DNA of 64,000 nucleotides from Chelydra serpentina (lineage: Eukaryota; Chordata; Testudines; Chelydridae): the NCBI GenBank assembly GCA_037349315.1, contig JBAIAC010000026.1:310001-374000 (forward strand). The letters are read 5' to 3'. Below the pieces are notes generated by a model. That model saw only the letters and a program-made list of their open reading frames with translations, had not been told where the DNA came from and did no database searches. Shown here piece by piece: positions 41,276 to 53,235 of the stretch. The position numbers were made by a program, and so were the translations under genes. Positions within the stretch are counted from its first letter, which is position 1. Each line of letters begins with the position of its first letter.

Positions 41276-42548
41276 CTAGAGCAGCCGTGAACACAGAGGC
41301 TCTATGGCAGAGTGATTGCTCCAGCGCTCCTTGCTAGAAATGTATATCCAAGAGGAAGAGACAGTGAGTGTTTGGCAAAGCAGCCAGTGAGTGAGCGGCA
41401 GGGTCTCTCCGCCCTGCACTCTGACACATGGTTTTGCTATCACACAGCCAGCTGGCACATCTTGGATGCAGGGGCAGCGAAATGCAGCCGTTTCCAGAAA
41501 TCCCTGCAGACTTTGACGTCTACCATTGGCCGCGAGCGCCGGGCCAACAACGGAGAGGTGCGGGGTTTAACATGCCGGTCAGAGCCGTGCACAGACGCAG
41601 CAGTGCAAGGCTGCTCTGTCCCTCCCTGCTAGCGTCAGCAGCCACCAGCCACCCGGGACCCTGGTCTCCAGGCAGCCCGTGTCCGAGCAGAGATGGGAAT
41701 TCCAGTAAGCCTCCAGTCCAGCCAAGGACAGGAAAGAGCCAGAGTCACCTGCACCACGTGGCCTAAGGGAATCAGTTTGGGGCTCCCCACTCCCTAGTGG
41801 GCAGGTGTCCACCTCGTAGGACTTGCCACCACCCATGGAACTCCCATGCAGCCCCAGCGGAGAGGCCAGGGCCTGACTGGGCCACGGCGCCCGAGCGCCA
41901 GGCTCTCGGGCAGGGGGAGGTACAGCTGTAGGCTGGGGCGTGGGAAGCTCGCCTGTGCTGGATGTTTGCTGTGGCTGCACCTTCCCCAGAGCTGTCAGCC
42001 TGGCTCCTTTCTCCAGCCTGGGGCTCCATTCTCTTGCGAGAAAAGAGAGGGAAGGAATTCCCCTCCCCACGCAGTTAGCCCAGCTGTCAACCTGAGGAGC
42101 AGTGACGGAGTCGTCTTCTCGTCAACCCAGCACCCCAGCCACCACCACATCTGCCCCCTATGGCTTCAGCATCCCACCCATCGCAGCGCAGCCTGGGGCA
42201 CGTGGGACACAGGGCCCAAGGGGCTGAGGAGCCAGAGACCCACTGGACACAGAGCCCGAGGGATCAGGGAGGAGCCAGGGGCCCAATGGACACAGGCCCA
42301 ATGGAATGGACACAGTGCCCGAGGGGTTGGGGGAGGAGCCAGGGGCCCACTGGGCTCCTTGCCTGAGAACTTCCATAATCTGGACCTATATTGCTTGGCA
42401 CCCCACCCCCTACCCCCCAGGGCAGATCCCTAGTGCCAGAGCTGGCTTCTGGAGTAGAGAAAGAGCGCTCGGCAGCGGTTCTCATGCTGCCTTGGATCAG
42501 GGGTAGGCGTGATGCTGTCAGGTGGGATGAGCCAGCTAGCATCAACCT
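41276..42548. other. No gene supported; short tandem repeat at 42190-42360
   Basis: The tandem tract repeats GGAGCCAGGGGCCCAMTGG and GGACACAG phrases about four times. ORFs on both strands have no domain. Confidence 0.45.
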
Positions 42549-42549
42549 A

Positions 42550-43026
42550 GGATGTGGATAAATTGGAAAGAGTCCAGCAGAGGGCAACAAAAATGAGTAG
42601 GGGGCTGGAGCACATGACTTATGAGGAGAGGCTGAGGGAACTGGGATTGTTTAGTCTGCAGAAGAGAAGAATGAGGGAGGATTTGATAGCTGCTTTCAAC
42701 TACCTAAAAGGGGATTCCAAAGAGGATGGATCTAGACTGTTCTCAGTGGTAGAAGATGACAGAACAAGGAGTAATGGTCTCAAGTTGCAGAGAGGGAGGT
42801 TTAGGTTGGATATTAGGAAAAACTTTTTCACTAGTAGGGTGGTGAAGCACTGGAATGGGTTACCTAGGGAGGTGATGGAATCTCCTTCCTTAGAGGTTTT
42901 TAAGGTCAGGCTTGACAAAGCCCTGGCTGGGATGATCTAGTTGGGGTTGGTCCTGCTTTGAGCAGGGGGTTGGACTAGATGACCTCCTGAGGTCCCTTCC
43001 AACCCTGAGATTCTATGATTCTATGA
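42550..43026 (+). mobile_element. CR1 LINE 3' fragment
   Basis: Starts at GGATGTGGATAAATTGG, the same point as the copy at 10219. It encodes [20 protein letters not shown] through KALAGMI and ends with ATTCTATGATTCTATGA. Confidence 0.95.
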
Positions 43027-43404
43027 ACCCAGCATCAATGCACAGATTAAAGTGCCCGGGTGTGGAGGTGGGTACACGGTGTGCTCTGCAGTCCTGGGGG
43101 AACATGCTGGGCCAGGGTGCCCTGAGTCCAGAAGCCCAAGGAATACTGGGGATATGGTCCCATTCCGGCACTGCACCCTCTTGGCCCACTGCTGCTCTGG
43201 TCCCCTCTATGGTGACCTTCCTGCTCCTCAGACCTAAGGCGAGTTGTCGGTGGCAGGGATGCAGGACTAGGCTTCTGTCCAGGACCCTCAGGAGTGTTTA
43301 CTGCCTAGTCCCCTGCAGAAGGCCGAAGAGCCACAGCCAGGAGTCCCCTAGGACATGGCTGGAGGGAAGATTTACCCAGCAAAAGCCATTGGCGGCTTGT
43401 CTCT

Positions 43405-43525
43405 GCATAGCTCTACACTACAGCTGTGGAGACTTTGGTAGATCCAGCTCTCTGAGAGGCAGGAGCTAGGTCGATGGAAGAATCCTTCCATCGACGCAGC
43501 CATGTCTACGCCGCCCGGGGGTTAG
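43405..43525. mobile_element. Harbinger-like MITE fragment
   Basis: AGCTCTACACTACAGC resembles the GTCTACACTA ends seen at 7605 and 18167. The centre has a perfect hairpin, GTCGATGGAAG and CTTCCATCGAC around AAT/C. It ends near GCCATGTCTACGCC. Confidence 0.6.
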
Positions 43526-44059
43526 AGTGACCAGCTATGGTGCCCAGGCCAGGACACTTTTCACAGCCCTGGATGAGGCAGCTAGGGCAACCTACGTCCT
43601 AGGTGTAGATGGGCCTCAACCTCCACGCCCAGGAGCAGGGACGCTGCTGCCCTTTGGCTCTCAGCTGAACGCTCCGTTGTGAGTGCGTTCTGGTGACTGG
43701 CCTGGCTCTTGGGCAGGGGGCTAGTTTGGCACGATGGGGCACTTGTGATACAATACCAGGGCTGCGGTGCCAACCAGGAAGCAAAGTGAGCAAGAACAAG
43801 ACACGGCTTGCACACAGGAGACAGGACTCAGGGGAAGGCGAATCCATTAAGCACAGGAACATGCACAGCGCCAGAGACGTGCTGCAAAGCCGTGACGGAG
43901 AGAGGGGCAGCTTTGCAAACCCGAGTCAAAGGCTCTTGTATTAGTAGCAGCATTCTCCTCCCCTGGTCCGCATCATTCCTTCAAGGCTCTCCTAGCAATC
44001 ATTTGACCCTCAGCCTAGCTCTCATACAGTGCTGCTCGTCTGCTCGTCTGAACCACTTA

Positions 44060-44215
44060 ACAAAGGAGGTCACCATCATGATCCCCCTTTTAGAGATGGG
44101 GAAACGGAGGCATGGAGCAATGACGAGACTGGCCCAAAGTCACCCAGCAGGCCAGAACCAGGTCTAGAATGCTGGTTTTCTGAATTCTAGGTCACTGCTC
44201 TACCCACTAGGCAAC
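44060..44215 (-). repeat. MIR-like SINE
   Basis: Plus strand reads GATGGGGAAACGGAGGCATG, then CAAAGTCACCCAGCAGG, then CTGCTCTACCCACTAGGC, the reverse of the MIR consensus. Confidence 0.65.
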
Positions 44216-45224
44216 ACTGCCTCCCCCAAGACATCATCTCAAGCGTCTATGTCCTCTGGCGCAGCTACAGTGTGAGTTCAGTTAGCTGAGCACCTACCCT
44301 TCTGCAGCACTCAGCTGTGTCATTCTTTCCCTGCCCATCTGGAAAATCAACAGCACCCCCACCAAGGGTTCATAAATCATGTGTCAGGCCTACAGAATCA
44401 AAGAGTTTTGCCTAAAAAAAGTTGTGAGATTTTTAAAATGTTGGGTCCTTTTTATTTGCCTCTGGTGTCTGACCTGTAAGAGGTCACACACGTTCATGGC
44501 GCTCCTGTGAAACCACCAGGGCTAGAGACTTAGCGGGTCTCACAGAATCACAACACTCCAGGAGCTGGGGCTTTAAGAAAACCCCCAAATATCATGAGAC
44601 TCATTATAAAGAGTTGAAACAAACTGGAGGCCTACAGAAACTGAACAGGGCGCTACAGACATAACTGTCGTACCCTGTAGGGGTGAATAGTGAATTACAG
44701 CCCGTCTAGCCGCTGTTTTGAACCATTCAATCAAGCTCTCTAGGAGGGCAACATCTCTCTGTTCAATTCTATAGAGTTGTTGTAAGAAGGTTGCTATTTT
44801 CCAATCACTTCTAAAGATGACGCCGGGTTCACAAATTATTTTATTTATTACTGTATGATCCCCAGCCAGTCACCGGAACCTCGCTGTGTTAGGAGTTATA
44901 CAAACACAGAACAAAAACGGGTCCCCAGATTGCTGGATCCCACGGATGTGACTGAGCAGTGATCATATGGGTCTGGAGGCTTCTCCTTGTTTCCAGCGGA
45001 GGGAGAACCTACCAGTGGAAGAGGAGGTGAAATGAAGAGCAGACATAAACAGAGCACTGGGCTTTCCTGGAGACCTACCCACTTGTGGCAGGAAAGACAG
45101 CGTGAGTACACGGCCACCTTCCTAGCGTTACTCTGCCGTGTAAAGACATGCTGTAGCTGCCACCGGCTCATCATGCCATGGCAGAAGGGCTGTGGAGATG
45201 TCTTCTGACTGCCCATGACAGGGA

Positions 45225-45900
45225 GATTTCCTCAAGACAAGAAAGTTTTGCAGCCATTGCAAACCTGCATGATGATGTCATCCCACCAGTCATTGCTGGT
45301 TTCTCGGGCCCAGACCCAGCACTCCACCAGCTGCAGCTGCTCCGTGAATGCCACCAACAACCTTGAATTGTTTCTTTCTGGGTCCCACAGCAAGCTGGCC
45401 TCCAAGGAATCGTCATGTTCCTTGGAGCTCTGGAAATACCGCAGGATCGTGTGCCCCATGCTCACGACACTCGTGACAACAGTGCAGAGCTGTGCAGGCT
45501 CCAAGCTTTTGTCAGAGAGGCAGGCAGCGAGGAGGGATTTTTGTGGGGATTTTTGAAAAGGGGCGTGAAATATTATGGGATGCTGTTGAAATTATGGGAT
45601 GGGGCACACTGCATTGTGGGAAGTTGACCCCATGCTCCCAGTCATCGTTTCGGCCCCATCAGGCATTGCAAACACTTCCCAAAACACCCTGCACTGGACG
45701 GTGGCAAGTTGCATGCTGGGATACCTACCCATGGTGCACTGCGCTCTTCAGTGACATAAGCGCTCCTGGAGAGGATGCACACCGTCGACACTAGGAGCAA
45801 AGCGTGCACATGCACAAGCGCCGAATTAACCGGGGCAGCTATACACTGACCTAATTTAGGGTGACATAATGTGGTAGTGTAGACATGGCCAAGCACTCCA
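45225..45900 (-). mobile_element. PIF/Harbinger right-end fragment
   Basis: The minus-strand ORF 45504-45232 matches the transposase N-terminal region (WARETSNDWWDDIIMQV here versus WARETSTDWWDHIVLQV in the intact gene). Beyond it the noncoding subterminal sequence runs to GTGGTAGTGTAGACATGGCC, whose inverse GGCCATGTCTACACTAC matches the Harbinger left end at 7600. It shows the terminus missing from the 7599-12120 copy. Confidence 0.82.
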
Positions 45901-45934
45901 GTACTCTGCACTGTGAGCAGCATTGGCAACCTGC

Positions 45935-47008
45935 TGTGACATTATTGACAATAACTGGGACCGTATAGATCATTGTTGCAACCAAGGTCCTGTAGTGGCA
46001 CCAAATCTTATCTAAAGGGGGTCAAATGAGGTGTCTAAGACCAGGTTATGCTTGGCTGGTTATGATTATGCCATTTATATGTATGTATCAGGTTTGTAGT
46101 TGAAGTTATGAATATTGACTTTATACTGTCTGTATTTCAAACTGGGGCTGGGCTTCTGGGACCCTGGACAAGCTATCAGCTCTGCCAGGCCTGCTTGATG
46201 GCCCATTAAGGACCATCAGCGATACAATGGCCCCATGGAGAGGAGGCAGACATGCCTGTGACTCAACAAGGTATGCAGGGACTTGCCCATGTGACTCCCG
46301 ACTCCATTTTGCGGTGATTTTCCACAGTAAGGACAAAGAGGTGTCTTTACACTTGGAAGAGACTATAAAAGGCAGCTGCCTCATCTCCATTTTGTCTTCT
46401 TTCCTGCTTCTTGCCTCTGGAGAAACCTTTCTACAAATGGAAGCTCTGAACAAAGGACTGAAGGACCATCCCAGCTGTGGATGTATTCCAGAGACTTGAT
46501 TTGAATCTGCAGTTTATTCCATCTCTGCTGCAAGCCTGAACCAAGAACTTTGCCATTACTGTATGTAATTGATTCCTTTTCACCAATTCTAGCTCTCACC
46601 TAGACCTTTTTCCTTTTATGAATAAACCTTTAGATTTTAGATTCTAAAGGATTGGTAACAGTGTGATTTGTGGGTAAGATCTGAGTTGTATATTGACCTG
46701 GCTCTGAGGTTCGGTCCGTTGGGATCGGGAGAACCTGTTTTCTTTTACTGGGGCATTGGTTTTCATGATCATTTGTCCCCATAACGAGTGGCACTGGTGG
46801 TGAGACTGGGAAACTGGAATGTCTAAGGGGATTGCTTGGGATGATTTGTGGTTAGCTAGGGGGGTAAAACCAAAGTCTCCTCTGTCTGGCTGGTTTGGTG
46901 CCTTAGAGGTGGAAGAACCCCAGCCTTGGGCTGTAGTTGCCCTGCTTGAAGCAATTTGTCCTGAACTGGCACTCTCAGTTGGGTCCCGCCAGAACCAGCA
47001 TCGTTACA
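45935..47008 (+). mobile_element. Solo LTR of an endogenous retrovirus, 1.07 kb
   Basis: Starts TGTGACATTATTG and ends CATCGTTACA. Flanks CCTGC (45930-45934) and TCTGC (47009-47013) match at four of five. Inside is a TATA box (TATAAAA, 46364-46370) and, about 250 bp downstream, a polyadenylation signal AATAAA (46621-46626), giving a U3-R-U5 layout on the plus strand. No viral genes are attached, as expected after LTR-LTR recombination. Confidence 0.75.
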
Positions 47009-47082
47009 TCTGCTATAGGCCATTTTCCATAAGGGTAAACCCCAGTCAACTTACAGTCTGGGGGGAATGGTGTCACAATGCA

Positions 47083-47205
47083 CCGGTGGTTCTCAACCGT
47101 AGCCCTTTCCATACTGGGTCCCCACTCTCAGCCAGCCTGCGCTATAGGAAAAGCAGGGGATCATGTCCCCTGACACCTGCGTGTGACCCCCCAGGTTGAG
47201 ATGCA
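47083..47205. repeat. Possible hAT MITE remnant (GTGGTTCTCAACC end)
   Basis: GGTGGTTCTCAACC on the left and CCCAGGTTGAGATG on the right are inverted, as in MER5-type hAT MITEs. Target duplication unclear. Confidence 0.4.
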
Positions 47206-47749
47206 CAATAGAGTCTGACTAGCCATTCACCTCCCTTTGAAGTCACTCTAATCCCCTCCCTCCTGCTATAAGACATGCACTGACACACTCCCTGAACAAG
47301 CACTCCTGGCCCAAGCCCCTGATAGTTTACGTCCATTTCAAGTGAGCTGTTTATCTAGGGACTTTATCCCCTCTCCTTTCAAGTGGGATCTTCCAGCTGA
47401 ACAAACAAGCCATTAATAGCTGTCAATTTCCTCTGCCTTCTGCATTGCTAAGGATTCCATTTAACACCTTTCTTGGAGCATTATGAACATGTAAATCGGG
47501 TGTTCCCCGGTTTACATGGGGGCATAGCCTAATTCAGTTGTGAAATGGAGGCACAGCCCTCGGGCTTGCGGAGCAGGAGAGACACACAGCAGGAATCATA
47601 AAACACAGCTACCCAAGATGGAAGGGCAGTGCACATTCACGCTCAATGAGATCCATGCAAGGCATTGATCTGAGGCTGCAGCCAGTCTAGTCGGAGCTGA
47701 AAGCATGTAGCTCAGGAGCTAAAAGACAAGTGAAAAAAAAACCTTGGCA

Positions 47750-47895
47750 AGTCAGTTTAGCTCTGTGCCTCAGTTTCCCCTCTCACTTCTTGCCTGGCTA
47801 GACTGTGAGCTCTCCATGGCAGGGACCATCTCTCACTATGTATATATCCTGGGCTAGTGCCCTGGCACCCTGATCTCAGTCAGGGCCTTAGGTGA
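47750..47895 (+). repeat. MIR-like SINE, 3' part
   Basis: CTCTGTGCCTCAGTTTCCCC, then ACTGTGAGCTCTCCATGGC and AGGGACCATCTCTCACTATG. Confidence 0.6.
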
Positions 47896-48084
47896 GAATG
47901 GAACAAACACTAAATTATACAAATGTGGTTTGTACAATGCTGTGGGTTGAAATCGATTCAAGTAGGTTAGAACCACTCAGGACATTGAAAGTGATGGCTC
48001 CCAGGGAGGTCTGCAACTCAGCCACGCTGCATGTACAAAGCTTAGGCCGTGAAGCAGTAACGTCTAGTTCTTCAGCCATGGATC

Positions 48085-48235
48085 TCAAAGTGCTTAGCAA
48101 AGGAGGTTAGCGGGGGAAACTGAGGCACGGGTGGTGATTTGCCCAAGGGCAGCCAGCAGGTCAGAGCCAGGAATTGAACCCAGCTCTCCTGAATGACCAG
48201 CTTTGCCCCATCCACTAGGCCATGCTGCCTCAGCT
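48085..48235 (-). repeat. MIR-like SINE
   Basis: Plus strand reads GGGGGAAACTGAGGCACGG, then GCCAGCAGGTCAGAGCCAGG, AATTGAACCCAGCTCTCC and CCATCCACTAGGCCATGC. Confidence 0.7.
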
Positions 48236-49289
48236 AGAACACCCTCTTGTGCAACATACTTCCTGGGTGCAGGGGCCAGGCAGCGTTCCCACAGGAAGCA
48301 GAGATGGGGTGCACTGGCCCAGGGGGCACAGAAGCTGAAGGCAATCTGCGCTGCCAAATCACACATCCCCTGGTTGGGGACAAATTGCAATTGTGCCCAA
48401 CTCAGCCAAAATGCCGATTGTTTACCAGGGAAGAGGCCAGTTGGGGGAGCTGTGCTGGGAAGGGGCTGCTGGCTGGTCCAGGCAACGCGCTCTCGCTTTG
48501 GTAACTTTTAGTCCTCCGCCTGGTTCACTAGGAATTTCTCATTGGCTGCATTCATGTACACGTTTTACAGCTAATGGGCCAGATACCCCGCTGGGGAAAT
48601 TGCTGTAACTTCGCTGTCCCCAGGTGAGCTAAGCTGGACGATTAGCTGCCCTTCCATGACTGGGGAGTCCATACCAGGATGTCGGGAGATCCAACACAGT
48701 GACAATCTGCAGCATAGACTGAGCGTGAGGGTGTGTGAGACAGCCAGACACCCACGGGGGCTGTCCGTAGCCAGCAGGCCCAGGAAAGGATCCGCTTGTC
48801 CTGTCCCCCGGGGACGCTGTGCGGGGTCTCCATACACACTGCAAGGCAATGCTGTGCAACAGGGCACCTATGACTGCGTCTGTTCTCCAAGCCTCAAACA
48901 CAGCCAATGCGGAATTGCTCATCAAGACAAAGTGAATCATGCAGCAAGATGGACGGAGAGAAGGGGGGAGGCGAGGTCTGTAGCTCCGACCTACAAACAC
49001 ACGGGAGAGAAAACAGGGCTCTTGTGAGCAAAGCACAGGGAAGGGGGCAATGAGACAGAAGCATTCCGCTTAGCTGACTGCTTCAATATCCCTCACGTTG
49101 CAAATGGGTTGCTTGATGCAGGCAGGATTTCTGTTCTCTCTGGCCAATGGGCTCCTGGAGAAGACACAGTCCTCATCTGGGGGAGGTGACTGGAGAAGCA
49201 GATGCTGCAAAAACTCATATGCTGTGTAACCCTCTGGGCGCCTCTAAGAGGCAATACTTCCCCTCTCGCAAGCAGAGTCTGAGTGTAGA

Positions 49290-49857
49290 GGGAAGGTTGG
49301 ATGGGGTGGAGGTTCTGGGTGGGGCGGTCAGGGTACGGGGGGGTTGGATAGGTGTGGGAGTCCCGGGGGTCTGGCAGGGGGCGAGGGTGTGGATAAGGGT
49401 TGGGGCAGTCAGGGGGCGGGGGGTTTAGATAGGGTGTGGGGTCCTGGGGAGGGTGGTTAGGGGTGAGGGGTCTCTGGAGGGGGCGGTCAGGGGACAAGGA
49501 GCAGGGGGGCATAGATAGGGGGTGGGATCTCGGGGTGGTGGTGGTTAGGGGCGGGGGGGGTCTCTGGAGGGGGTGGTCAGGGGACAAGGAGCAGGAGGCA
49601 TAGATAGGGGTGGGATCTCGGGGTGGTGGTGGTTAGGGGCGGGGGACCTCTGGAGGGGGTAGTCAGGGGACAAGGAGCGGGGGGGGGGTTGATGGGTCAG
49701 GGATTCTGAGGGGGGCAGTCAGGGGACAGGAACTGGGAAGGGGCGGATAGGGGGCGGGGGCCAGGCTGTTTGGGGAGGCACAGCCTTCCCTACCCGGTCC
49801 TCCATACAATTTTGCAACTCCGATGTGGCCCTTGGGCCAAAAAGTTTGCCCACCCCT
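49290..49857 (-). repeat. G-rich minisatellite in a CAGGGGTGGGCAAAC-type element
   Basis: Units of roughly 75-117 bp built from TCTCTGGAGGGGGYGGTCAG and GGGACAAGGAGCAGG, then GGTGGTGGTTAGGGGYGGGG. The right end GTTTGCCCACCCCTG (to 49857) inverts to a MITE-like terminus CAGGGGTGGGCAAAC. No left terminus found. Many G-runs could form quadruplexes. Confidence 0.7.
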
Positions 49858-50771
49858 GCCCTAATGTCTCAAAAAAAAAGTGGCTTTGCGTTTTAATTTA
49901 ATGGCATGATATGCTCTTTTAGTTTTAAAGTATGGATTTGTTGTATTATGCAATAAGTGGCGAATTGTGTAATATAGAAGTTGTAGAAATGTATAGAAAG
50001 CCCCACTACTGCAGCGTCTTAATCTGTTTGGGTCATTTTTGGGTTAGCTCATTATCTGGTTAAAGATAAAGATCATGAAAATTGACTGTATCTTTGTTGT
50101 TGTTGGCGTCCGTTAGTCTCGAGAGACGATGGATATGCACCCATGGGGAATGTTTGGAGTGTCCTCTCCAGGGTGCAAGCCAGGGCAGGGTGATATGGAG
50201 GAACAGCTGTTGCCCATGCAGCAGAACCCCCCTCTCCACGCAACTGATGGATCCAAGGGAAAGACAATGTCGATACAACTTGGCACCAGTGGCATCGCAG
50301 GAGTTGCTGGAATGACGTTGAGGACAATGTCAGACCGCCATCGGGACTCCGACACCGGATTTGGTTTCAGGGTTGACTCCCTTAGCCTTTCCCATGAGTG
50401 GGTATTGCCACAAGGCAGCGGAGGTTTTAAATCAGAGTTTTCCTTCTCCTAGGTGGGCTGCCTTCCAAGGCTGACGAGCCCCACCTACCCACCTTTGTAT
50501 ACGCCTGGTTATCACTACAGCAAAAATTTGGTATTTTGTGTCTCATTTTTTAAGTTTGTATTTTTTAAGTAAAGTTTAGTTGTTAACAAAACAATTTTTT
50601 TTAAATTAAGTTTTAGTTTATTTAGTTTGTTTGATGAATAAAAATAATCTCCTTTATGATTGAGTATTCAATAAATATTCGCCTTTAAAAAAAAAATTCC
50701 CCTGGTGCACACCGCAATGAAATGTGCTGCGCACATCTATGACTCCCAGTCTTTATTCAAAACTAATGTAA
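49858..50771. other. AT-rich DNA and an unclassified dispersed-repeat-like block
   Basis: Bases 50095-50330 (GGCGTCCGTTAGTCTCGAGA onward) look like an old interspersed repeat by its edges after a GTTGTTGTTG run, but I cannot name the family. Bases 50500-50700 are A/T homopolymer-rich. Confidence 0.35.
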
Positions 50772-50945
50772 TGGTGTCCAGTTTGCAAATTAATTCCAGT
50801 TCTGCAGTTTCTTGTTGGTGTCTGTTTTTGAAGTTTTTTTGTTGAAGAATTGTGACTTTTAGGTCTGTAATTGGGTGTCCAGAGAGGTTGAAGTGTTCTC
50901 CGACTGGTTTTTGAATGTTATAATTCTTGACGTCTGATTTATCAG
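50772..50945 (-). mobile_element. Penelope-like element fragment
   Basis: The plus strand GTCCAGTTTGCAAATTAATT through GTGTTCTCCGACTGGTTTT is the reverse of the Penelope C-terminal coding region (compare 3080-3240). Confidence 0.8.
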
Positions 50946-51234
50946 GCTGTCACCACTCCAGCTCCCTGGTGATGATCAAACTGCAGGGTTATTGTAGGTG
51001 TTTGACATGTTCCTCACTCCACATTTGCTTCTTACTCCAAAGGCCGTTGTTTCCCTGCCTAAATTCTCAGCTGCTCCCCTCCCACCCAGCTCAACCCTGC
51101 TCCCCTAAAGAGGAACGGTCCTTCTGTGCAGATCAGGTGTCCCGGTACTCTGAGTTAGAACCAGACAAGGACGTATCTGCCTCCCCAAGGACACTTCTGA
51201 AGAAGGAAAGCATCACAGCCTGGTGGGACGGGGT

Positions 51235-51395
51235 CCTGTGCCCAGCTCTGACCCCAACTCACTGAGTGACCTTGGGCAAATCACTTCCCTGTCCCGTTGC
51301 CTCAGTTTCCTTCCCTGTAAAGTGAGGAGAATTCTTACCCAGCTCCGCAAAGTGCGCTGAGCCCTCGGGACGAGAGGAGCCGTAGCTGGTCTCAT
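51235..51395 (+). repeat. MIR-like SINE
   Basis: GAGTGACCTTGGGCAAATCA, CTTCCCTGTCCCGTTGCCTC, AGTTTCCTTCCCTGTAAAGT, then GCAAAGTGCGCTGAGCCC. Confidence 0.7.
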
Positions 51396-53039
51396 GCACT
51401 CCCTTAACAGTTCATACAGACGCTGCTAACGCCACATCATAGGGGTGAGGGGAGAAGATGGGAAATTTGAGGCTAAACCAAATCTGCCCAAACGTCACCC
51501 AAATGAGGCCCTTTGCTGCTTCGACCAGAGCCCTGAACTCAGACCTGATGCACAGACTGATGCTGTTCTAACAGCAGAGCCACGCGGCCCATGGAGACTC
51601 CAGGTCCCAGCAGCTCCCCGGGGACCTGGGTGGCCGTGGACTCGGGGCTCTGACTCTCCTGCTGGCTACCGTGGAGGAGAGTGATCCAGAGGCTGCGATC
51701 GCTACGGAGCCGTGCCGGCTGTGAGCTGCCCTCCCTGTGATGCTGTGCCCAGCTTTCGCAATGAGGCTCTGAAGGAGGGGTGCAGAGAGTGGGGGTGAAA
51801 GGGAAGAGCTCCCACCCTGGGAAGAGGCTCTGCGCCCGAATCCCCGCAGCGACGGCCCTGCGCGTGCACCTGCCCGATACCTCGCTGATTGCACCCGAGA
51901 GAACAGAGCAGGGCTCCATGGCTGGGGCGGGCACCTCGCCAGCTAATGCCCTGGCACACTCCACCACAGCTCCTCCTGGGGGGTCCCCAGCTGCCCCAGA
52001 CTCGAAGCAAGCACAGCACACCCCTTGCTTGGGCCTCACCTATGAGGTGAGCAGGGCTGATTCCATGGCCCCATCGTCCGGCTTTTCCCAACCCTGCCTG
52101 CTAAGCCAGCCCCTCCGGCTCGCTGATCATTCTCGTCGCTCTTCTCTGGGATTCCGGGCAACGCGGTGCGGAGAAACAGACGCAATCTCCAGAGAGCCCC
52201 AGAGGCAGGGGCTCCGGAATCAGACGCCTTTACAGATGTAGGGCAAACTTGCAGAGTCAGCCTTTTTCACAGCTAAAGGCCACGGCAGCGTCACGTCTAA
52301 TTTACTCTCCACTCTCTCCCCAAAGGTCTCTTTCAGCATCAGTGAGCTGCAGATCGCTCTCCGCCAGCTGCGTTTCCCCTGCCAGAAGCTGAATCACAGT
52401 TTGTCCTTTCCTGCCCTCCCTTGTCCTCTTTCTTCATGTTACTTTCCTGGCCTTGGTACTGAGCTCCTCGGCTAAGAGGAAGAAATCAACACACACAGCC
52501 CAACACACACAGACAGGGAGAGGGTGGGGAAGGGGCAGAAGAAAAGAAACAATATGGAACTCCCAGAGGGCTGTAGGAGGGGAAGCAGAGATGATTTCCT
52601 AGGTGCCTTTTCAATATCTGCGCTGCTAATTTTTCCTGTGGGGGGAGGGAGAGATCACACGCAAAAGCAAAATGTACAGCTAATTGAGAGGGCCAGACAA
52701 ACTAATGAGCCCATGTGAAATGAAGGCAGGTTTCTCTTGCCAAGTGTTTGTCATCGAGGGTAAATAAATCCCGGGGAAGCCTGTATTTCTTACTCAGGCA
52801 TGGAATATTTATACCAGGCTTCGTGCTGGGATGTATCTGTAATACCCAATCTATAAACGTGATCATGTTCGTTTTCCCAGGCGCCAATAAATCGTGGCAG
52901 CATCTCACTCAGGGGCTCACAGGCTGCCTTAATCACAGCTATTGATAGAGCCGGAGCTGGCCATACCAGGGACACACGCAGGGCACACGCGCTGGAGAAG
53001 CAGCTGCACAACAAATACTCCTCTGTGAGGCTGGCTCCC

Positions 53040-53235
53040 AAGGGTAGCACAGTCCAGTGGTTAGAGCCCTGGCCTGGGACGCCAGGGTTCTGTGCCTGGC
53101 TTTGCCGCGGGACCTTGGGCAAGTCATTTGACCTGTTTTCGCCTCACACCAGCTCTTGTAAGCGTTGTGGGGCAGAGATGGCCTCTCGCTGTGCGTCAGA
53201 ACAGCGCCTAGCACGGCGGGGCCTGGAGCTCAATT
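53040..53235 (+). repeat. MIR-like SINE
   Basis: AGCACAGTCCAGTGGTTAGA, GCCAGGGTTCTGTGCC, GGACCTTGGGCAAGTCATTT, then CAGAACAGCGCCTAGCACG. Confidence 0.7.

Larger units (their letters stand above)
43027..45224. other. Unclassified DNA with a MITE fragment and a MIR
   Basis: No exon supported. Contains the MITE piece at 43405-43525 and a reversed MIR at 44060-44215. Confidence 0.4.
47206..49289. other. Unclassified DNA with two MIR-like SINEs
   Basis: MIR-like pieces at 47750-47895 and 48085-48235. No exon supported; overlapping ORFs near 48570-49040 on both strands are featureless. Confidence 0.4.

Noticed and set aside
51539..52241. Overlapping ORFs on both strands (up to 166 codons)
   Set aside because: Open because of GC-rich composition; no domain, splice context or biased codon pattern to prefer one.
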